64,000 nt of DNA from NCBI GenBank assembly GCA_023663085.1, contig JAMPIB010000002.1, positions 118,167 through 182,166 on the forward strand, read 5' to 3'. Below the pieces are notes generated by a model. That model saw only the letters and a list, made by a program, of their open reading frames with translations. It was not told where the DNA came from and made no database searches. Both the position numbers and the translations under genes were made by a program. Of the stretch, positions 7,805 to 17,339 are shown one piece after another; the first letter of the stretch is position 1, and each line of letters starts with the position of its first letter. The DNA comes from Ruminococcus sp. (lineage in GTDB: Bacteria > Bacillota > Clostridia > Lachnospirales > Lachnospiraceae).

Positions 7805-9199
7805 TCAACAAATATTCTGCAGCCAGACTCCCTTTTTCACCAGCACGAATCCAATCGCACATTTAATCCAGTCCGCAATCTGCACCATGGCGAAAATCGC
7901 AATGACCGGGATCGGCGTCAAGCGGCTTAACAGATAGGCCACCGGAACACTGACGCACCAGACGAATACGCTGTCAAACAGAAACGTCACAATCGTCTTG
8001 CCGCCTGAACGGAGCGTGAAATACGCCGCGTGCATAAAGGCCGCCTGCGGCATGAAGATCGCCTGCGCAGTAATAAACTGGACAGCCAGTGCCCTGACGT
8101 CGTCCGTCGTATTATAGATACGTGGAAAAAACGGCGCGATCAGGATCATGATAAGCGCAATCCCGATACAGCTGCAAACGGAAAAGGCAATGATCTTATT
8201 GTCCGTATCCCGCGCCTCTTCCATCTTGCCGGCGCCCAGAAGCTGACCGATGATAATGGCTACTGCATCGCCCATGGCAATGAACACGACATTGAAGACG
8301 CCGTTAATAGTATTAGCGATATTCAGTCCGGCGATAACTTCCAGCCCCCTTATGGAATAGCACTGTGTAAGTATGGCCATGCCCGCAGACCACAGCGTCT
8401 CGTTAATTAAAAGCGGCGCGCCTTTTATAAAATATTTTCCCACCAGATGGCCCGGCACTTTTAATGTTTTATAGATACCGACGATATAGGGATTTTTTTC
8501 TTTATGCCTATGCGTCCAGACAATGACGATCGCCGCCTCCACATATCGCGAAATGACGGTCGCAACAGCGGCGCCGACAACACCGAGCGCAGGCAGGCCC
8601 AGTTTCCCGTATATCAACAGATAATTCAGGCATAGATTGACGATGACCGCGGCAATGCCCGCTTTCATCGGTACGACGGTTTCTCCGCATTCGCGCAGCG
8701 TGCTGACATAAATCTGCACCGCCATAAAAGCAGGCAGGCCCAACAGCATGACATGCAGGTAACTTTCCCCATAACGCAAGGCCGCCTGTAAATCCCCGCT
8801 GCCGCTGCTGTCATTTAAATACATCTGGATCAGATTTTCCCCAGATAAAAGAAGCAGCAGCACCGCACCGCCCGTTAAAATGAGCGCCATCCAGAACTTA
8901 TAGCGGAAGGTCTGTCTCACGCCCTCATTATCCTTCTGCCCGAAATATTGCGCGGTAAAAATACCCGCTCCCGCGAGTCCGCCGAAAATACAAAGATAAT
9001 ATACCATCAAAAGCTGGTTGACAATAGCCACTCCGGACATCTGCTCCGTACCGATCTGACCCACCATGATATTATCCAGCATCCCTACAAAATTCGTGAT
9101 ACCGTTTTGCAGCATGATAGGCACGGCTACCGCCAGCACCATCTTATAAAAAGCCTTATCGCCTATAAATTTTCTTCTTATCTTACCCGGTGCATTCAT
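7805..9199 (-). CDS. MATE family efflux transporter
   Basis: Integral membrane antiporter of the MATE/NorM class, about 12 membrane segments in 464 residues. Early residues show the family pattern VAVPIMLQNGITNFVGMLDN, and the two halves are related. MATE proteins exchange Na+ or H+ for cationic drugs or metabolites. It is the last gene of a minus-strand operon after a ThuA-like protein and a TIM-barrel epimerase (16-base gap). It might therefore export a metabolite of that pathway rather than a drug. GGGAG precedes the ATG. Confidence 0.93.
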   Translation of the reverse strand: MNAPGKIRRKFIGDKAFYKMVLAVAVPIMLQNGITNFVGMLDNIMVGQIGTEQMSGVAIVNQLLMVYYLCIFGGLAGAGIFTAQYFGQKDNEGVRQTFRYKFWMALILTGGAVLLLLLSGENLIQMYLNDSSGSGDLQAALRYGESYLHVMLLGLPAFMAVQIYVSTLRECGETVVPMKAGIAAVIVNLCLNYLLIYGKLGLPALGVVGAAVATVISRYVEAAIVIVWTHRHKEKNPYIVGIYKTLKVPGHLVGKYFIKGAPLLINETLWSAGMAILTQCYSIRGLEVIAGLNIANTINGVFNVVFIAMGDAVAIIIGQLLGAGKMEEARDTDNKIIAFSVCSCIGIALIMILIAPFFPRIYNTTDDVRALAVQFITAQAIFMPQAAFMHAAYFTLRSGGKTIVTFLFDSVFVWCVSVPVAYLLSRLTPIPVIAIFAMVQIADWIKCAIGFVLVKKGVWLQNIC

Positions 9200-9215
9200 C
9201 TTCTTTTTCTCCCGA

Positions 9216-10025
9216 TCAAAACTGCTTCCGCAGAAATTCCGCAGAACGTCTTATCGTTTCTTCCTGATCCGGCGCATCAAAATGCTCTATCGCCAGATAA
9301 TCATCATAGCCGTATTCTTTTAAGCGCTCTATCAGTCCGGCGATCGGGATAGAGCCATCTCCTGCCGCTACTGACGAAAAATGTTCTCCCCGGTCTTTAC
9401 AGTGCACATGAGCTACCTTCTCGTTCAATAAAGCAAGCGCCTCCGCCGCGTTTTCTCCGGAATAGATAAAATTGCCCATATCAAATGTATAACGCAGACC
9501 GGGAACATTTTCCATAAACCAACGGATACCGTTTATGCAAAAAAGCGGCGATCTGACGTCGTCAAAATCCTCCACCGTTACAATAACGTCTTCTTTTTCC
9601 CCTAAGGCGGCCGCCTCACGTAGTCCCGCAGCCATACGCAGAGCCTTGGGATTCTGTTCGAGATATGTCCCGACCTGTTCATAATCCGTAAGGCAATCCC
9701 GCAGTCCGTCCGCCTCTGTTTTGTTAAAAAATCCGGGCACGACAAGAGTCCGCCCAGCCTGCAGACGTGCCGCCGTCTCGATATGCTTCGCAAGCAGAAC
9801 CTTTTCGTCACGGCTGTCCATTTCATAAAACTCATAGATGCAGCTGACCGCCAGTCCGGCCTTCCGCAATAAATCCATGGTTTCCCCATGCTCCAAAAGA
9901 TAGCTGAGCCGGATCTCTACAGCTTCAACGCCCGCTTTTTTTACACCTGACACAAGTGTCATTAAATCTTTGCCACTCTGTTTTTTGGCCTGCAATATAT
10001 GATCGTAAAATACGGATAATCTCAC
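9216..10025 (-). CDS. Sugar phosphate isomerase/epimerase (AP-endonuclease-2 TIM barrel)
   Basis: A single-domain TIM barrel of the xylose-isomerase-like family. Probable metal ligands are the Glu in VIVTVEDFDD, the Asp in YTFDMGNF, the His in VAHVHCKDRG and the Glu in LAIEHFDAP. The best start is GTG at 10025: GAGGAAG lies seven bases upstream, and the GTGA overlaps the stop of the preceding ThuA gene. An in-frame ATG at 10043 lacks a good ribosome binding site. Together with ThuA it suggests catabolism of a sugar, polyol or keto-glycoside. The exact substrate is unknown. Confidence 0.9.
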   Translation of the reverse strand: MRLSVFYDHILQAKKQSGKDLMTLVSGVKKAGVEAVEIRLSYLLEHGETMDLLRKAGLAVSCIYEFYEMDSRDEKVLLAKHIETAARLQAGRTLVVPGFFNKTEADGLRDCLTDYEQVGTYLEQNPKALRMAAGLREAAALGEKEDVIVTVEDFDDVRSPLFCINGIRWFMENVPGLRYTFDMGNFIYSGENAAEALALLNEKVAHVHCKDRGEHFSSVAAGDGSIPIAGLIERLKEYGYDDYLAIEHFDAPDQEETIRRSAEFLRKQF

Positions 10026-10729
10026 TGTTTTACTTCCTCGCAATCCAGAATTTTTCTTTCCGCAGATGCCGGAGCGCTGAAGCGCACCGCATTAACGATA
10101 ACCTGCTGTATCTCCGGCATGTGATATATCGGATATTCCTCGTGGCCTGGCTGGAAATAGAATATTTTCCCATATCCTCTTGTAAAAGTACAACCGCTGC
10201 GGAACAGTTCCCCGCCGGAAAACCAGCCGCCGAAGATCACATCATCCGGCCTGGGGATGTCAAAATACTCCCCGTACATTTCCTCCTGCGGCAGTTCGAT
10301 GACTTCCGGTATCCCGCGGGCAATTGGATGCACGGGTGCCATGCACCAGAGTTTCTCACGCTCTCCATGCCGCCATTTCAGGGTCATGGAAGTCCCTAAA
10401 AGTTTTTTCATGATTTTGCTGTAATGCGCAGAATGCAGGGCGATCAGACCCATGCCGGAGAGCACATGGCTTCTTACCCGCTCCGCGACCGTCTCCGAAA
10501 ATTCCTCCTGCAAAGCATGGCTCCAGATAATGAGCACATCCGTCTGCTCCAGAACTTCCTGTGTCAAGCCATGCTCCGGCATATCAAAGACAGCCGTCCT
10601 GACGCTGAAGTCCTCTTCTTTTCCCAAAAAAGCAGCGATACAGCCGTGGATTCCCTGCGGATAGATCTGCCGGATATCCTCATATTCTCTCTCATGCTTA
10701 TATTCATTCCACACGGTTACTCGTATCAT
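10022..10729 (-). CDS. ThuA-domain protein (trehalose-utilisation family)
   Basis: A class-I glutamine-amidotransferase-like ThuA fold. Typical segments are MIRVTVWNEYKHE at the start, DVLIIWSHALQ, GLIALHSAHYSK and YGKIFYFQPGHEEYP near the end. ThuA proteins are found in sugar-oxidation clusters, for example 3-keto-glycoside metabolism, together with TIM-barrel isomerases, as here. The ATG at 10729 has GGGAGAGG upstream and begins at the conserved beta strand, so I prefer it over the in-frame start at 10774. First gene of the operon. Confidence 0.9.
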   Translation of the reverse strand: MIRVTVWNEYKHEREYEDIRQIYPQGIHGCIAAFLGKEEDFSVRTAVFDMPEHGLTQEVLEQTDVLIIWSHALQEEFSETVAERVRSHVLSGMGLIALHSAHYSKIMKKLLGTSMTLKWRHGEREKLWCMAPVHPIARGIPEVIELPQEEMYGEYFDIPRPDDVIFGGWFSGGELFRSGCTFTRGYGKIFYFQPGHEEYPIYHMPEIQQVIVNAVRFSAPASAERKILDCEEVKQ

Positions 10730-10790
10730 CTTTGCACCTCTCCCAAAATCAAAGCTCCTGCCGCAGACAGTCACCTGCTCCGCGGCCGCG

Positions 10791-10839
10791 AAAATAAAAC
10801 ACCCTTAGCCATACGCATCATACATATCTCTAAGGGTGT
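10791..10839 (-). terminator. Rho-independent terminator of the flagellin gene
   Basis: ACACCCTTAG (10799-10808) pairs with CTAAGGGTGT (10830-10839). On the minus strand the stem is followed by TTTATTTT. Confidence 0.75.
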
Positions 10840-10903
10840 AAATTACCTGACATTATTCTCATCCCATTATAATCCCGATCCTATATTCGTGCAGGATCAA
10901 CTG

Positions 10904-11662
10904 TTAATGGAACATTCTGAGTACCATGCCTTCCTGATCCATCTGATTTCTCAACATCAGATTCCGATACTGGAATAAAACATCGTTCTTCTTTTTCTCA
11001 GAAATCGCTTTCGGAATATCCAAATCCTCCAGACGGCTTCTGGAACTAAGCTGCTCCAACGACGCGGACATATTATAATTGTAAGTATGCTCCAGACGGT
11101 TAGTAGAAGCGCCAAGAGAACTTCTCTGTGAAGAAATTTTCTTCAGTGCATTATCAATGTCCTTCAGATCAAAATCTTTGGTCACATCAAAATCGGCAAT
11201 ACCAAGGGCTTCCAGTGTGGAATTCTCCATCTGTATCTTCACACCGCCGCCATTCGGGTTTGTCGCCAGTTCCATATCAGCCATACTTCCATCTAAAAGA
11301 GTCTGCTCATTTAAGGAAGTATCTTTGGCCAGAGACTGGATACCCTCTTTCAACTGGCTGATCTCGTTCTGGTAGATCTCTTTATCCGAATCCGAATTAA
11401 GGCCGTTCATGGACTTTAAGGCAAGTTCACGGATCCTCTGTAAATAATCCGTCATTCCATCGAGCGCACCATCCGCCACGTTCAGAACACCGATACCTGC
11501 CTGCGCATTTTCAGCGCCCACACGCAACCCGGTCTCTTCTCTTTCCATCTTTTTTCCAATGGCAAGTCCTGACGCATCATCTGCTGCTGAGTTAATTCTC
11601 TTTCCACTGGAAAGGTGGGAATAGGATTTAAACATGTCGCTGCTGATTGACATCGTGCTCAA
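10904..11662 (-). CDS. Flagellin, short form with atypical C-terminus
   Basis: The N-terminal D0/D1 segment is clear: LSSGKRINSAADDASGLAIG and AGIGVLNVADGALDGM. The C-terminal half has the flagellin helix SSQRSSLGASTNRLEHTYN. The variable middle is very short (about 250 residues in total). The tail NQMDQEGMVLRMFH replaces the usual AQANQ...LL ending that assembles in the D0 core. TTG at 11662 is best placed behind GGAAGGGGG; GTG at 11671 and ATG at 11653 are alternatives. No other flagellar gene is in the window. It may be a minor flagellin or a flagellin-like secreted protein. Confidence 0.85.
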   Translation of the reverse strand: MSTMSISSDMFKSYSHLSSGKRINSAADDASGLAIGKKMEREETGLRVGAENAQAGIGVLNVADGALDGMTDYLQRIRELALKSMNGLNSDSDKEIYQNEISQLKEGIQSLAKDTSLNEQTLLDGSMADMELATNPNGGGVKIQMENSTLEALGIADFDVTKDFDLKDIDNALKKISSQRSSLGASTNRLEHTYNYNMSASLEQLSSRSRLEDLDIPKAISEKKKNDVLFQYRNLMLRNQMDQEGMVLRMFH

Positions 11663-11706
11663 TATTCGCACCCCCTTCCGTAATCAATAACTATACTTCT
11701 GATTAC

Positions 11707-11735
11707 ATTATATATCTTTTTCCAGAAAATCACAA
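11707..11735 (-). promoter_or_regulatory. Sigma-A-type promoter of the flagellin gene
   Basis: TTGTGA and TATAAT with a 17-base spacer lie upstream of the flagellin start. I see no sigma-28 (SigD) motif, although flagellin genes usually have one. Confidence 0.6.
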
Positions 11736-11768
11736 TATAAAAAAAAGAAAATCTATCCCGACTATTCA

Positions 11769-12542
11769 TTATTCATTCAACTCGTTGATCGTCACTGTGA
11801 GGTGTGACAGTCTTTCGTCAATCTCCTTACTGGTTTCCGCCATGCCGCCCGCGAGTTTCTGCACTTCCGCCGCCACGACTGCAAAGCCTTTACCGGTCTC
11901 GCCTGCACGCGCTGCCTCTATAGAAGCGTTTAACGCCAGCATATTCTGTCTCTTGCTGAATGCCGCGATCTGCGAAGTACTTGCATTGGCCGCTTCGATC
12001 TCCTGTGCGGCTTTGGCAATGCCAGTACGGAGTTTTTCCAGCATACGGTCGTTATGATTCTCCTGATAACAGGAGCGGACATACATATTGATTACATCGC
12101 CTAAGAGATTCGCCGATGCTTCGATCTGTGTCCTTGTCTTCACATTGACCTTGTGCAGCGCCGCGATATATGTATCTTCGTCGATGCCAAGTTCTCTTGC
12201 CGTAGCCCTGAATTTGTCATCATCAGGATTCTCCGGCAGAACCTGCCCGCCGATCACGCTGCCGAGAACTGTCCCGTCGCTCAATGTGATCGGAATACCG
12301 AAATCCACCAGTCCGGCATGGCATGAATATACGCCGCGGCCTTCTCTGTCACATTTCTCACAGCGTCTGCATCCTTCTTTGCTGCCCCTTGTCAGTTTGA
12401 TACAAAAATCAGTAAAATTGTAACATTCGCTGATATACTTTCCGTCAGCGCCTACCGCAACTGTCGCCAGTCCGGTGCTCTTTGCCCAGTTATCCATGAT
12501 ACTTTCAAATTTCTTCATATCACAGAAATCTTCAATCCTCAT
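11769..12542 (-). CDS. Soluble PocR-domain chemoreceptor-like protein
   Basis: Residues 1-165 are a PocR sensory domain with its cysteine cluster ([14 protein letters not shown], then [13 protein letters not shown]). Residues 185-250 are only the signalling tip of a methyl-accepting chemotaxis protein ([32 protein letters not shown]). The long methylation helices, membrane segments and HAMP are absent. PocR domains bind small hydrocarbons or metabolites. The protein probably works in the cytoplasm with CheA/CheW or at another array. It lies directly upstream of the flagellin gene in the same orientation and has its own promoter at 12627-12655. Confidence 0.88.
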   Translation of the reverse strand: MRIEDFCDMKKFESIMDNWAKSTGLATVAVGADGKYISECYNFTDFCIKLTRGSKEGCRRCEKCDREGRGVYSCHAGLVDFGIPITLSDGTVLGSVIGGQVLPENPDDDKFRATARELGIDEDTYIAALHKVNVKTRTQIEASANLLGDVINMYVRSCYQENHNDRMLEKLRTGIAKAAQEIEAANASTSQIAAFSKRQNMLALNASIEAARAGETGKGFAVVAAEVQKLAGGMAETSKEIDERLSHLTVTINELNE

Positions 12543-12626
12543 ACCTCGCCCGTTCCCTTCTCTTTTTAGATTTTAAGAACCATACCCTTCACACTATACA
12601 ATCAATAAAAATGTTATGTACATTTT

Positions 12627-12655
12627 ATTGTATCATCTGTTTTATAAAATGTAAA
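12627..12655 (-). promoter_or_regulatory. Sigma-A promoter of the PocR chemosensor gene
   Basis: TTTACA and TACAAT are separated by exactly 17 bases, about 85 bases before the start codon. The nearby hairpin ATCTGAC-TCACG-GTCAGAT at 12679-12697 may end aspS transcription, but it lacks a T-run. Confidence 0.6.
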
Positions 12656-12717
12656 GGATTTATCAATTTTTACCAATTATCTGACTCACGGTCAGATTAT
12701 GGCCAAATTACCATGAT

Positions 12718-14478
12718 TTATGATGATTTTTCAGACAAAACCCGGATGTGGACATCTGCAAGCTGCTTTTCTTCCACCGCCGCCGGCGCTCCCATCATAA
12801 CATCCTGCGCATTCTTATTCATAGGAAAAGGAATAATCTCACGGATATTCTCTTCCCCTGCGATCAGCATGACCATGCGGTCTACTCCGGGTGCGATCCC
12901 GGCATGCGGCGGCGCCCCGTAACAAAAAGCCTGATACATGGCCGGGAATTTGGCCTTCACATCCTCCTCTCCCAAGCCTGCAAGTTCAAATGCTTTCACC
13001 ATGATTTCAGGGTCATGATTCCGGACCGCACCGGAAGACAGTTCCACACCGTTACATACAAGGTCATATTGATAAGCGGTGATCTTTAGCGGCTCCATGC
13101 TTTCAAGCGCACGCATCCCACCCTGCGGCATGGAAAACGGATTATGGCAAAACTCCAGTTTACCGGATTCTTCTCCAATCTCATACATAGGAAAATCAAC
13201 TACCCAGCAAAACTTATAGCAGTCTTTTTTCATATAGCCATCAAATGTATAGGCTATCTGCCTTCTGATCACTCCTGCGCCTTTTTGGGCCGTCTTAAGA
13301 TTCCCTGCCGAAAGAGCAACAAAATCTCCCCTTTGCAGTTTAAGTCTCTCCACGATCTTTTCTTTTTTATCCTGAAGAAATTTAGCAATACCACCGGCAA
13401 ATTCTCCGCTTTCGTCCACCCGGAACCAATATATCTTCTGCCCGCTCAACATCTCAACATCCGCACACAAACGGTCAATCTGTTTTCTTGTTCCCATAAA
13501 ATGCGGCGCAGCCACCGCTTTTATGATATTTCCCGCAAAAGTATCAAAACCGCAGTCCTGTAATGTATCCGTGGCATCCTGTACAAGCAGATTGATTCTT
13601 AAGTCCGGTTTGTCCGAACCGTATTTTTCCATGGCCTCATGATAAGAAATCCGGGGGAAAGGCGTGTCCGACACCTCATGGTAAATTCCGTACTTGACAA
13701 AAACAGGCGGCAGTACCTCTTCTATGATCTCAAACACATCTTCCTGATCGGCAAACGCCATTTCCATATCCAACTGATAGAACTCTCCCGGAGAACGGTC
13801 CGCCCTGGCATCCTCATCCCGGAAACAGGGCGCAATCTGAAAATAACGGTCAAATCCGGACGCCATAAGAAGCTGTTTAAACTGCTGGGGAGCCTGCGGC
13901 AGCGCATAAAATTTTCCCGGATGGTTTCTCGCCGGGACAAGATAATCTCTCGCTCCCTCCGGAGAAGAGCATGTCAGGATTGGCGTTGTGATCTCCATAA
14001 AATCATGGGCGATCATGGCCTCCCTTAAATCCGCTACAATCCTGCTTCTTAATATGATCCTGTCTTTTACGGCCGGATTACGAAGATCAAGGTATCTGTA
14101 TTTTAATCTTATATTTTCATCCGCCTCTTTAGAATGCGCGATCTGGAACGGCAATTCCCGATATCTGCATTTTCCCAAAACTGTTATCTTAGAAGGTACG
14201 ACTTCTATTTCTCCTGTCGGTATTTTCAGACTGACAGAACTTCTTTCTCTTACTGAACCGACAACCTTAATTGTAGATTCCTCATTAATTTCTGACACAT
14301 GCGTCATCATTTCTTCTGTCTCGATGACGATCTGCGTTGTGCCATAAAAATCCCGCAAGATTAAAAACCCCAGGTTCTTACTCACTTTCCGGAGATTTTC
14401 AAACCAACCGGCCAGGATTACTTCTTCCCCGATATTTTCCTTCCTTAACTGGTTGCAATTATGCGTTCTTCCCTGCAT
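12718..14478 (-). CDS. aspS: Aspartyl-tRNA synthetase
   Basis: Class IIb synthetase that charges tRNA-Asp. The N-terminal OB-fold anticodon domain is seen at residues 1-110. Motif 2 reads APCFRDEDARADRSPGEF and is followed by QLDMEMAF. Motif 3 is GIAPGVDRMVMLI near the C-terminus. At 586 residues it is the bacterial length, with the inserted GAD domain between motifs 2 and 3. The gene is transcribed through a structured leader (14528-14720) that carries a strong terminator and a competing pairing. This suggests regulation by attenuation, although I see no canonical T-box sequence. Confidence 0.97.
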   Translation of the reverse strand: MQGRTHNCNQLRKENIGEEVILAGWFENLRKVSKNLGFLILRDFYGTTQIVIETEEMMTHVSEINEESTIKVVGSVRERSSVSLKIPTGEIEVVPSKITVLGKCRYRELPFQIAHSKEADENIRLKYRYLDLRNPAVKDRIILRSRIVADLREAMIAHDFMEITTPILTCSSPEGARDYLVPARNHPGKFYALPQAPQQFKQLLMASGFDRYFQIAPCFRDEDARADRSPGEFYQLDMEMAFADQEDVFEIIEEVLPPVFVKYGIYHEVSDTPFPRISYHEAMEKYGSDKPDLRINLLVQDATDTLQDCGFDTFAGNIIKAVAAPHFMGTRKQIDRLCADVEMLSGQKIYWFRVDESGEFAGGIAKFLQDKKEKIVERLKLQRGDFVALSAGNLKTAQKGAGVIRRQIAYTFDGYMKKDCYKFCWVVDFPMYEIGEESGKLEFCHNPFSMPQGGMRALESMEPLKITAYQYDLVCNGVELSSGAVRNHDPEIMVKAFELAGLGEEDVKAKFPAMYQAFCYGAPPHAGIAPGVDRMVMLIAGEENIREIIPFPMNKNAQDVMMGAPAAVEEKQLADVHIRVLSEKSS

Positions 14479-14527
14479 CTTCTTACACCTTCGCTCTTCA
14501 TGTTCTTCGTTCTTTTCGTGTTACACC

Positions 14528-14720
14528 AAAAAACCACACCGGAAATAACTTTCTTCCTAAAAGTTATCTTACCAGTGTGGTTTTTATAGATTTGATCCAT
14601 CTCTTATCCACACAGGCACAACACGTTAAGCGCTCGTACCTGCGGATAAATCCTGATACAAGCGCTACCGATCGTCGTCCCTGTTCATTTTTACAAAGGA
14701 AACAGTGCTTAACATGATAG
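14528..14720 (-). promoter_or_regulatory. Structured attenuator-like leader RNA of aspS
   Basis: Read on the minus strand, CATGTTAAGC (14707-14716) pairs with GCTTAACGTG (14622-14631) and closes a three-way junction. The junction holds one hairpin CTGTT/AACAG and one stem GCTTGTA/TACGAGC. It is followed by a long terminator hairpin (14534-14580) with six Ts. The sequence CCTGTGTGG (14608-14616) can pair with the left terminator arm CCACACTGG (14572-14580) as an antiterminator. A possible promoter, TTGTCA near 14752, starts it. A T-box (AGGGTGGNACCGCG) is not visible. It could be a new regulatory leader or a separate small RNA ending at the terminator. Confidence 0.6.
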
Positions 14721-14826
14721 CTGCCTTTCTATATTTTATATTTATATTTGCTGACAATTTTAAGCCTCTGCTTTCTGTTTGTCAAGGTAAATGTTGCCCG
14801 CTAAAATAATAATCAGACTATGATAA

Positions 14827-14855
14827 TTGACAGAGAAAATATATTTTTGTATACT
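14827..14855 (+). promoter_or_regulatory. Near-consensus sigma-A promoter of the lipoprotein gene
   Basis: TTGACA and TATACT with a 17-base spacer, about 50 bases before the ATG at 14908. It is one of the strongest-looking promoters in the window. Confidence 0.7.
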
Positions 14856-14907
14856 GAAAAAGGGTTTATGAAAAACAACACAAAATAACACAGAAAGGTG
14901 GATTTTT

Positions 14908-17261
14908 ATGAAAAAACAAATCAGACTTCTTCTTATGCTGGCTATGGCGGACATTACTCTGATCTCCTGTCAAAAAAGCGAAAATACCCCCCCCCGAATC
15001 CAATAACGGAAAATCAGACACCGGAAATATCTGATGAAGCGTCCTCATCTCCTTCACTCTCCACACCCAAACCACAGGAAAATTCTCAGGAAATCACCCA
15101 GGAAAACACCCTACAGCAGCTTGCACAGGAAGATTCCGAACTTGCGAGCGCTCTGGCTTTAGACATTGTTCCGGACACTTTGGCAACACCGGAACAGCCG
15201 ATTCAATGGCGGGAAATGTGTACCATGCTTTCTAATCTGATCGACCTGGCCATGCCGGAGGCAGCAGACAGTTGGAACACCACAGCGCAGGCCGCTTTAG
15301 CGGAAGAATCTATCATGAGCAGAGGCGAAGGTATGCTGGCTGCTTATGAAGCGGCGTGCACTTTGGGGATTGGTGATAAAGGCCGGGCCTATTGGCGCGA
15401 AACAAATATTTATTATTCTTCCCAAGGATTAAATGATTTCTTTATTCGTGATGATCTTTTCTCCAATGTCCATGATGCTTCTCCCCATGAATCCAATCAG
15501 GGACAGGTTGACGACTGGGATTACATAACCGGAGGCTTATTCTATGCCATAGGACAGTCCTCCCCGCTGGAAATCAAACCTTTGTTTTCCCATCAGAGCG
15601 ATACTGTGACTTATAATGACGACCTTTGCGCCGAAGAAGCGATCCGCGCCGTATACAGACTGTATCTTGCATGGCAAAGCAGGATAGAAGGCAGTTTTAT
15701 AATCCCGGAAACCGACTGGAGCAATCCTGCTTTGGCGGATGCCCAAAAAGCAAAGGACGCTATCTTGAACAGTCCGACAACGATCCAGAAAGGGGACGAA
15801 TTTATCCTTGGCGAAACTTATACGGGTACTGCATATTATGTTTCCAATTCCGGAGATGATGAACAGGATGGCTTAAGTCCCGAAACGGCATGGGCCTCTT
15901 TGGATAAAGCAGCATCCGCCGCTTTACATTACGGCGACGCTGTATTTTTTGAACGGGGCGGCGTCTGGTCCGGGCGTCTGATCATGCAGACCGGCGTGAC
16001 TTACTCCGCTTATGGAGAAGGAGAAAAACCACTCATAACCGGTTCTCCCCTGGACGCGGCACAGAGCGAAAAGTGGACGTTTTACGGAGAAACGGAAGAC
16101 GGTGGCAAACTCTGGACTTATGCTGACCAGCTTGGAGACTGCGGCACAATCCTGTTAAACGATTCGCTCATCGCCCGCAAAGCATACCCGGTCTGGAACG
16201 GTACTGATTATGCAACCAATGAGGGCGATGCTTTTACGGTAGAAACCGGCTTAAACGCCGACCTTATGTTCTTTTCCGACCTTGATCTTAGCGGATATTC
16301 CCTTCCGGTATCTGTCTGGACGACCGGAAAGAGCGGAACATTATATTTGCGCTGTGACGCCGGCAATCCGGGAGAAGTATTTGATACCATTGAACTTGCC
16401 GTTATCCCGGATGCCACTACTACGGGAGAGGGCGGCTATAACGCCATTGATAATCTGGCTTTCCGCTGTTACTCTAATACCGGCATGGACTGTAACTCAC
16501 ATGACAATATCGTATACCAGAATTGTGAATGCTGCTGGTGCGGCGGCGCGGTAAAGCAGTACGATCAGGGCAATAACAAAATAGTCACTACTATTTCCGG
16601 CGGCGGACTGCTTCTGTTCGGTTCTGACGTGACCGGACGCGGCAACTATATCCATGATTGCGAAAACAAAGGGATTGCCGTCGTGATAAACGGAAACGGA
16701 GAAGGCGGCGATGGACACGCCAGCTTAGAGCGTACAGACGTTCTGATCGAAGGAAATCTCATCGAGCGCTGCGGCGCCAGTATCTATATGTGGACGGGTT
16801 TATTTGCCCCTGATGATGTCTGGAAATTTGAAAATGTAGTTGTCCGTAACAATTATGTGGTAAATGCCGCCTATGGCTGGCGCACCCACAATCAGACCTG
16901 GATTGGAAACGGTTTCGGCACTCCGGGAACACAGGGCAATGCCGTTTTGATCAGTGATTTACAATCTACCGGGGAAGTGCTATTTGAAGGGAACTTATTC
17001 TACTGCTCCGCTGGGCCTTTGATCTGTTTTGAAGGAAACGATTTTTCTAACAGTTCCAATCTTCCCACCATGCGCGGCAATACTTACGTTCAAAGCGCGG
17101 AACAGCTTTTATATTTTTGTCAGGATCAGAGCAAAGGTGATGAGGCGGCCCAAAGTATGCTGGCTACAGAAAATACTGCGCTTATGGAACAATGTATAAA
17201 AGAATGGATCGGTGATACAGACGGTACAGTCAAAGACCCTGCCGCAGCCAATATAAAGTAG
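14908..17261 (+). CDS. Beta-helix lipoprotein, currently out of frame at a C9 tract
   Basis: The ATG at 14908 has AAAGGTGG upstream and encodes a lipoprotein signal peptide (KKQIRLLLMLAMADITLISC, lipobox LISC). That frame stops at 15004-15006, just after a run of nine C (14987-14995). Ten or seven C would join it to the open frame that runs to 17261. The long frame, alone, would need GTG at 14898 and lose the signal peptide. The mature part has a low-complexity Ser/Thr/Pro linker, an unrecognised helical domain, and from about residue 310 a right-handed beta-helix (AYYVSNSGDDEQDGLSPETA), as in polysaccharide lyases and surface glycan-binding proteins. Phase variation or sequencing error. Confidence 0.8.
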
Positions 17262-17270
17262 TCCTTAGTT

Positions 17271-17303
17271 CCGCTTTCGCCGCACAGCGGCGGGAGCGGT
17301 TTC
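17271..17303 (+). terminator. GC-rich terminator after the beta-helix gene
   Basis: CCGCTTTCGCCGC pairs with GCGGCGGGAGCGG (with G-T pairs), has a 3-base loop and is followed by TTTCT. It lies between convergent genes. Confidence 0.65.
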
Positions 17304-17339
17304 TGCCTGCCCGCTTCCTCTCACAGCCCCGCTTTCCTC

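Noticed and set aside
11672-11768. Sigma-28 (SigD) promoter for flagellin
   Set aside because: No TAAA...GCCGATAA-like pair was found; a sigma-A promoter fits well instead.
14479-14760. T-box riboswitch upstream of aspS
   Set aside because: Expected for a clostridial synthetase gene, but the AGGGTGGNACCGCG core is not present on the minus strand. Only a terminator and competing pairing are seen.
14898-14907. GTG at 14898 as start of an 787-residue beta-helix protein
   Set aside because: It would give a hydrophilic N-terminus without secretion signal, while the ATG at 14908 in the other frame has a ribosome binding site and a perfect lipobox. The C9 frameshift explains the data better.
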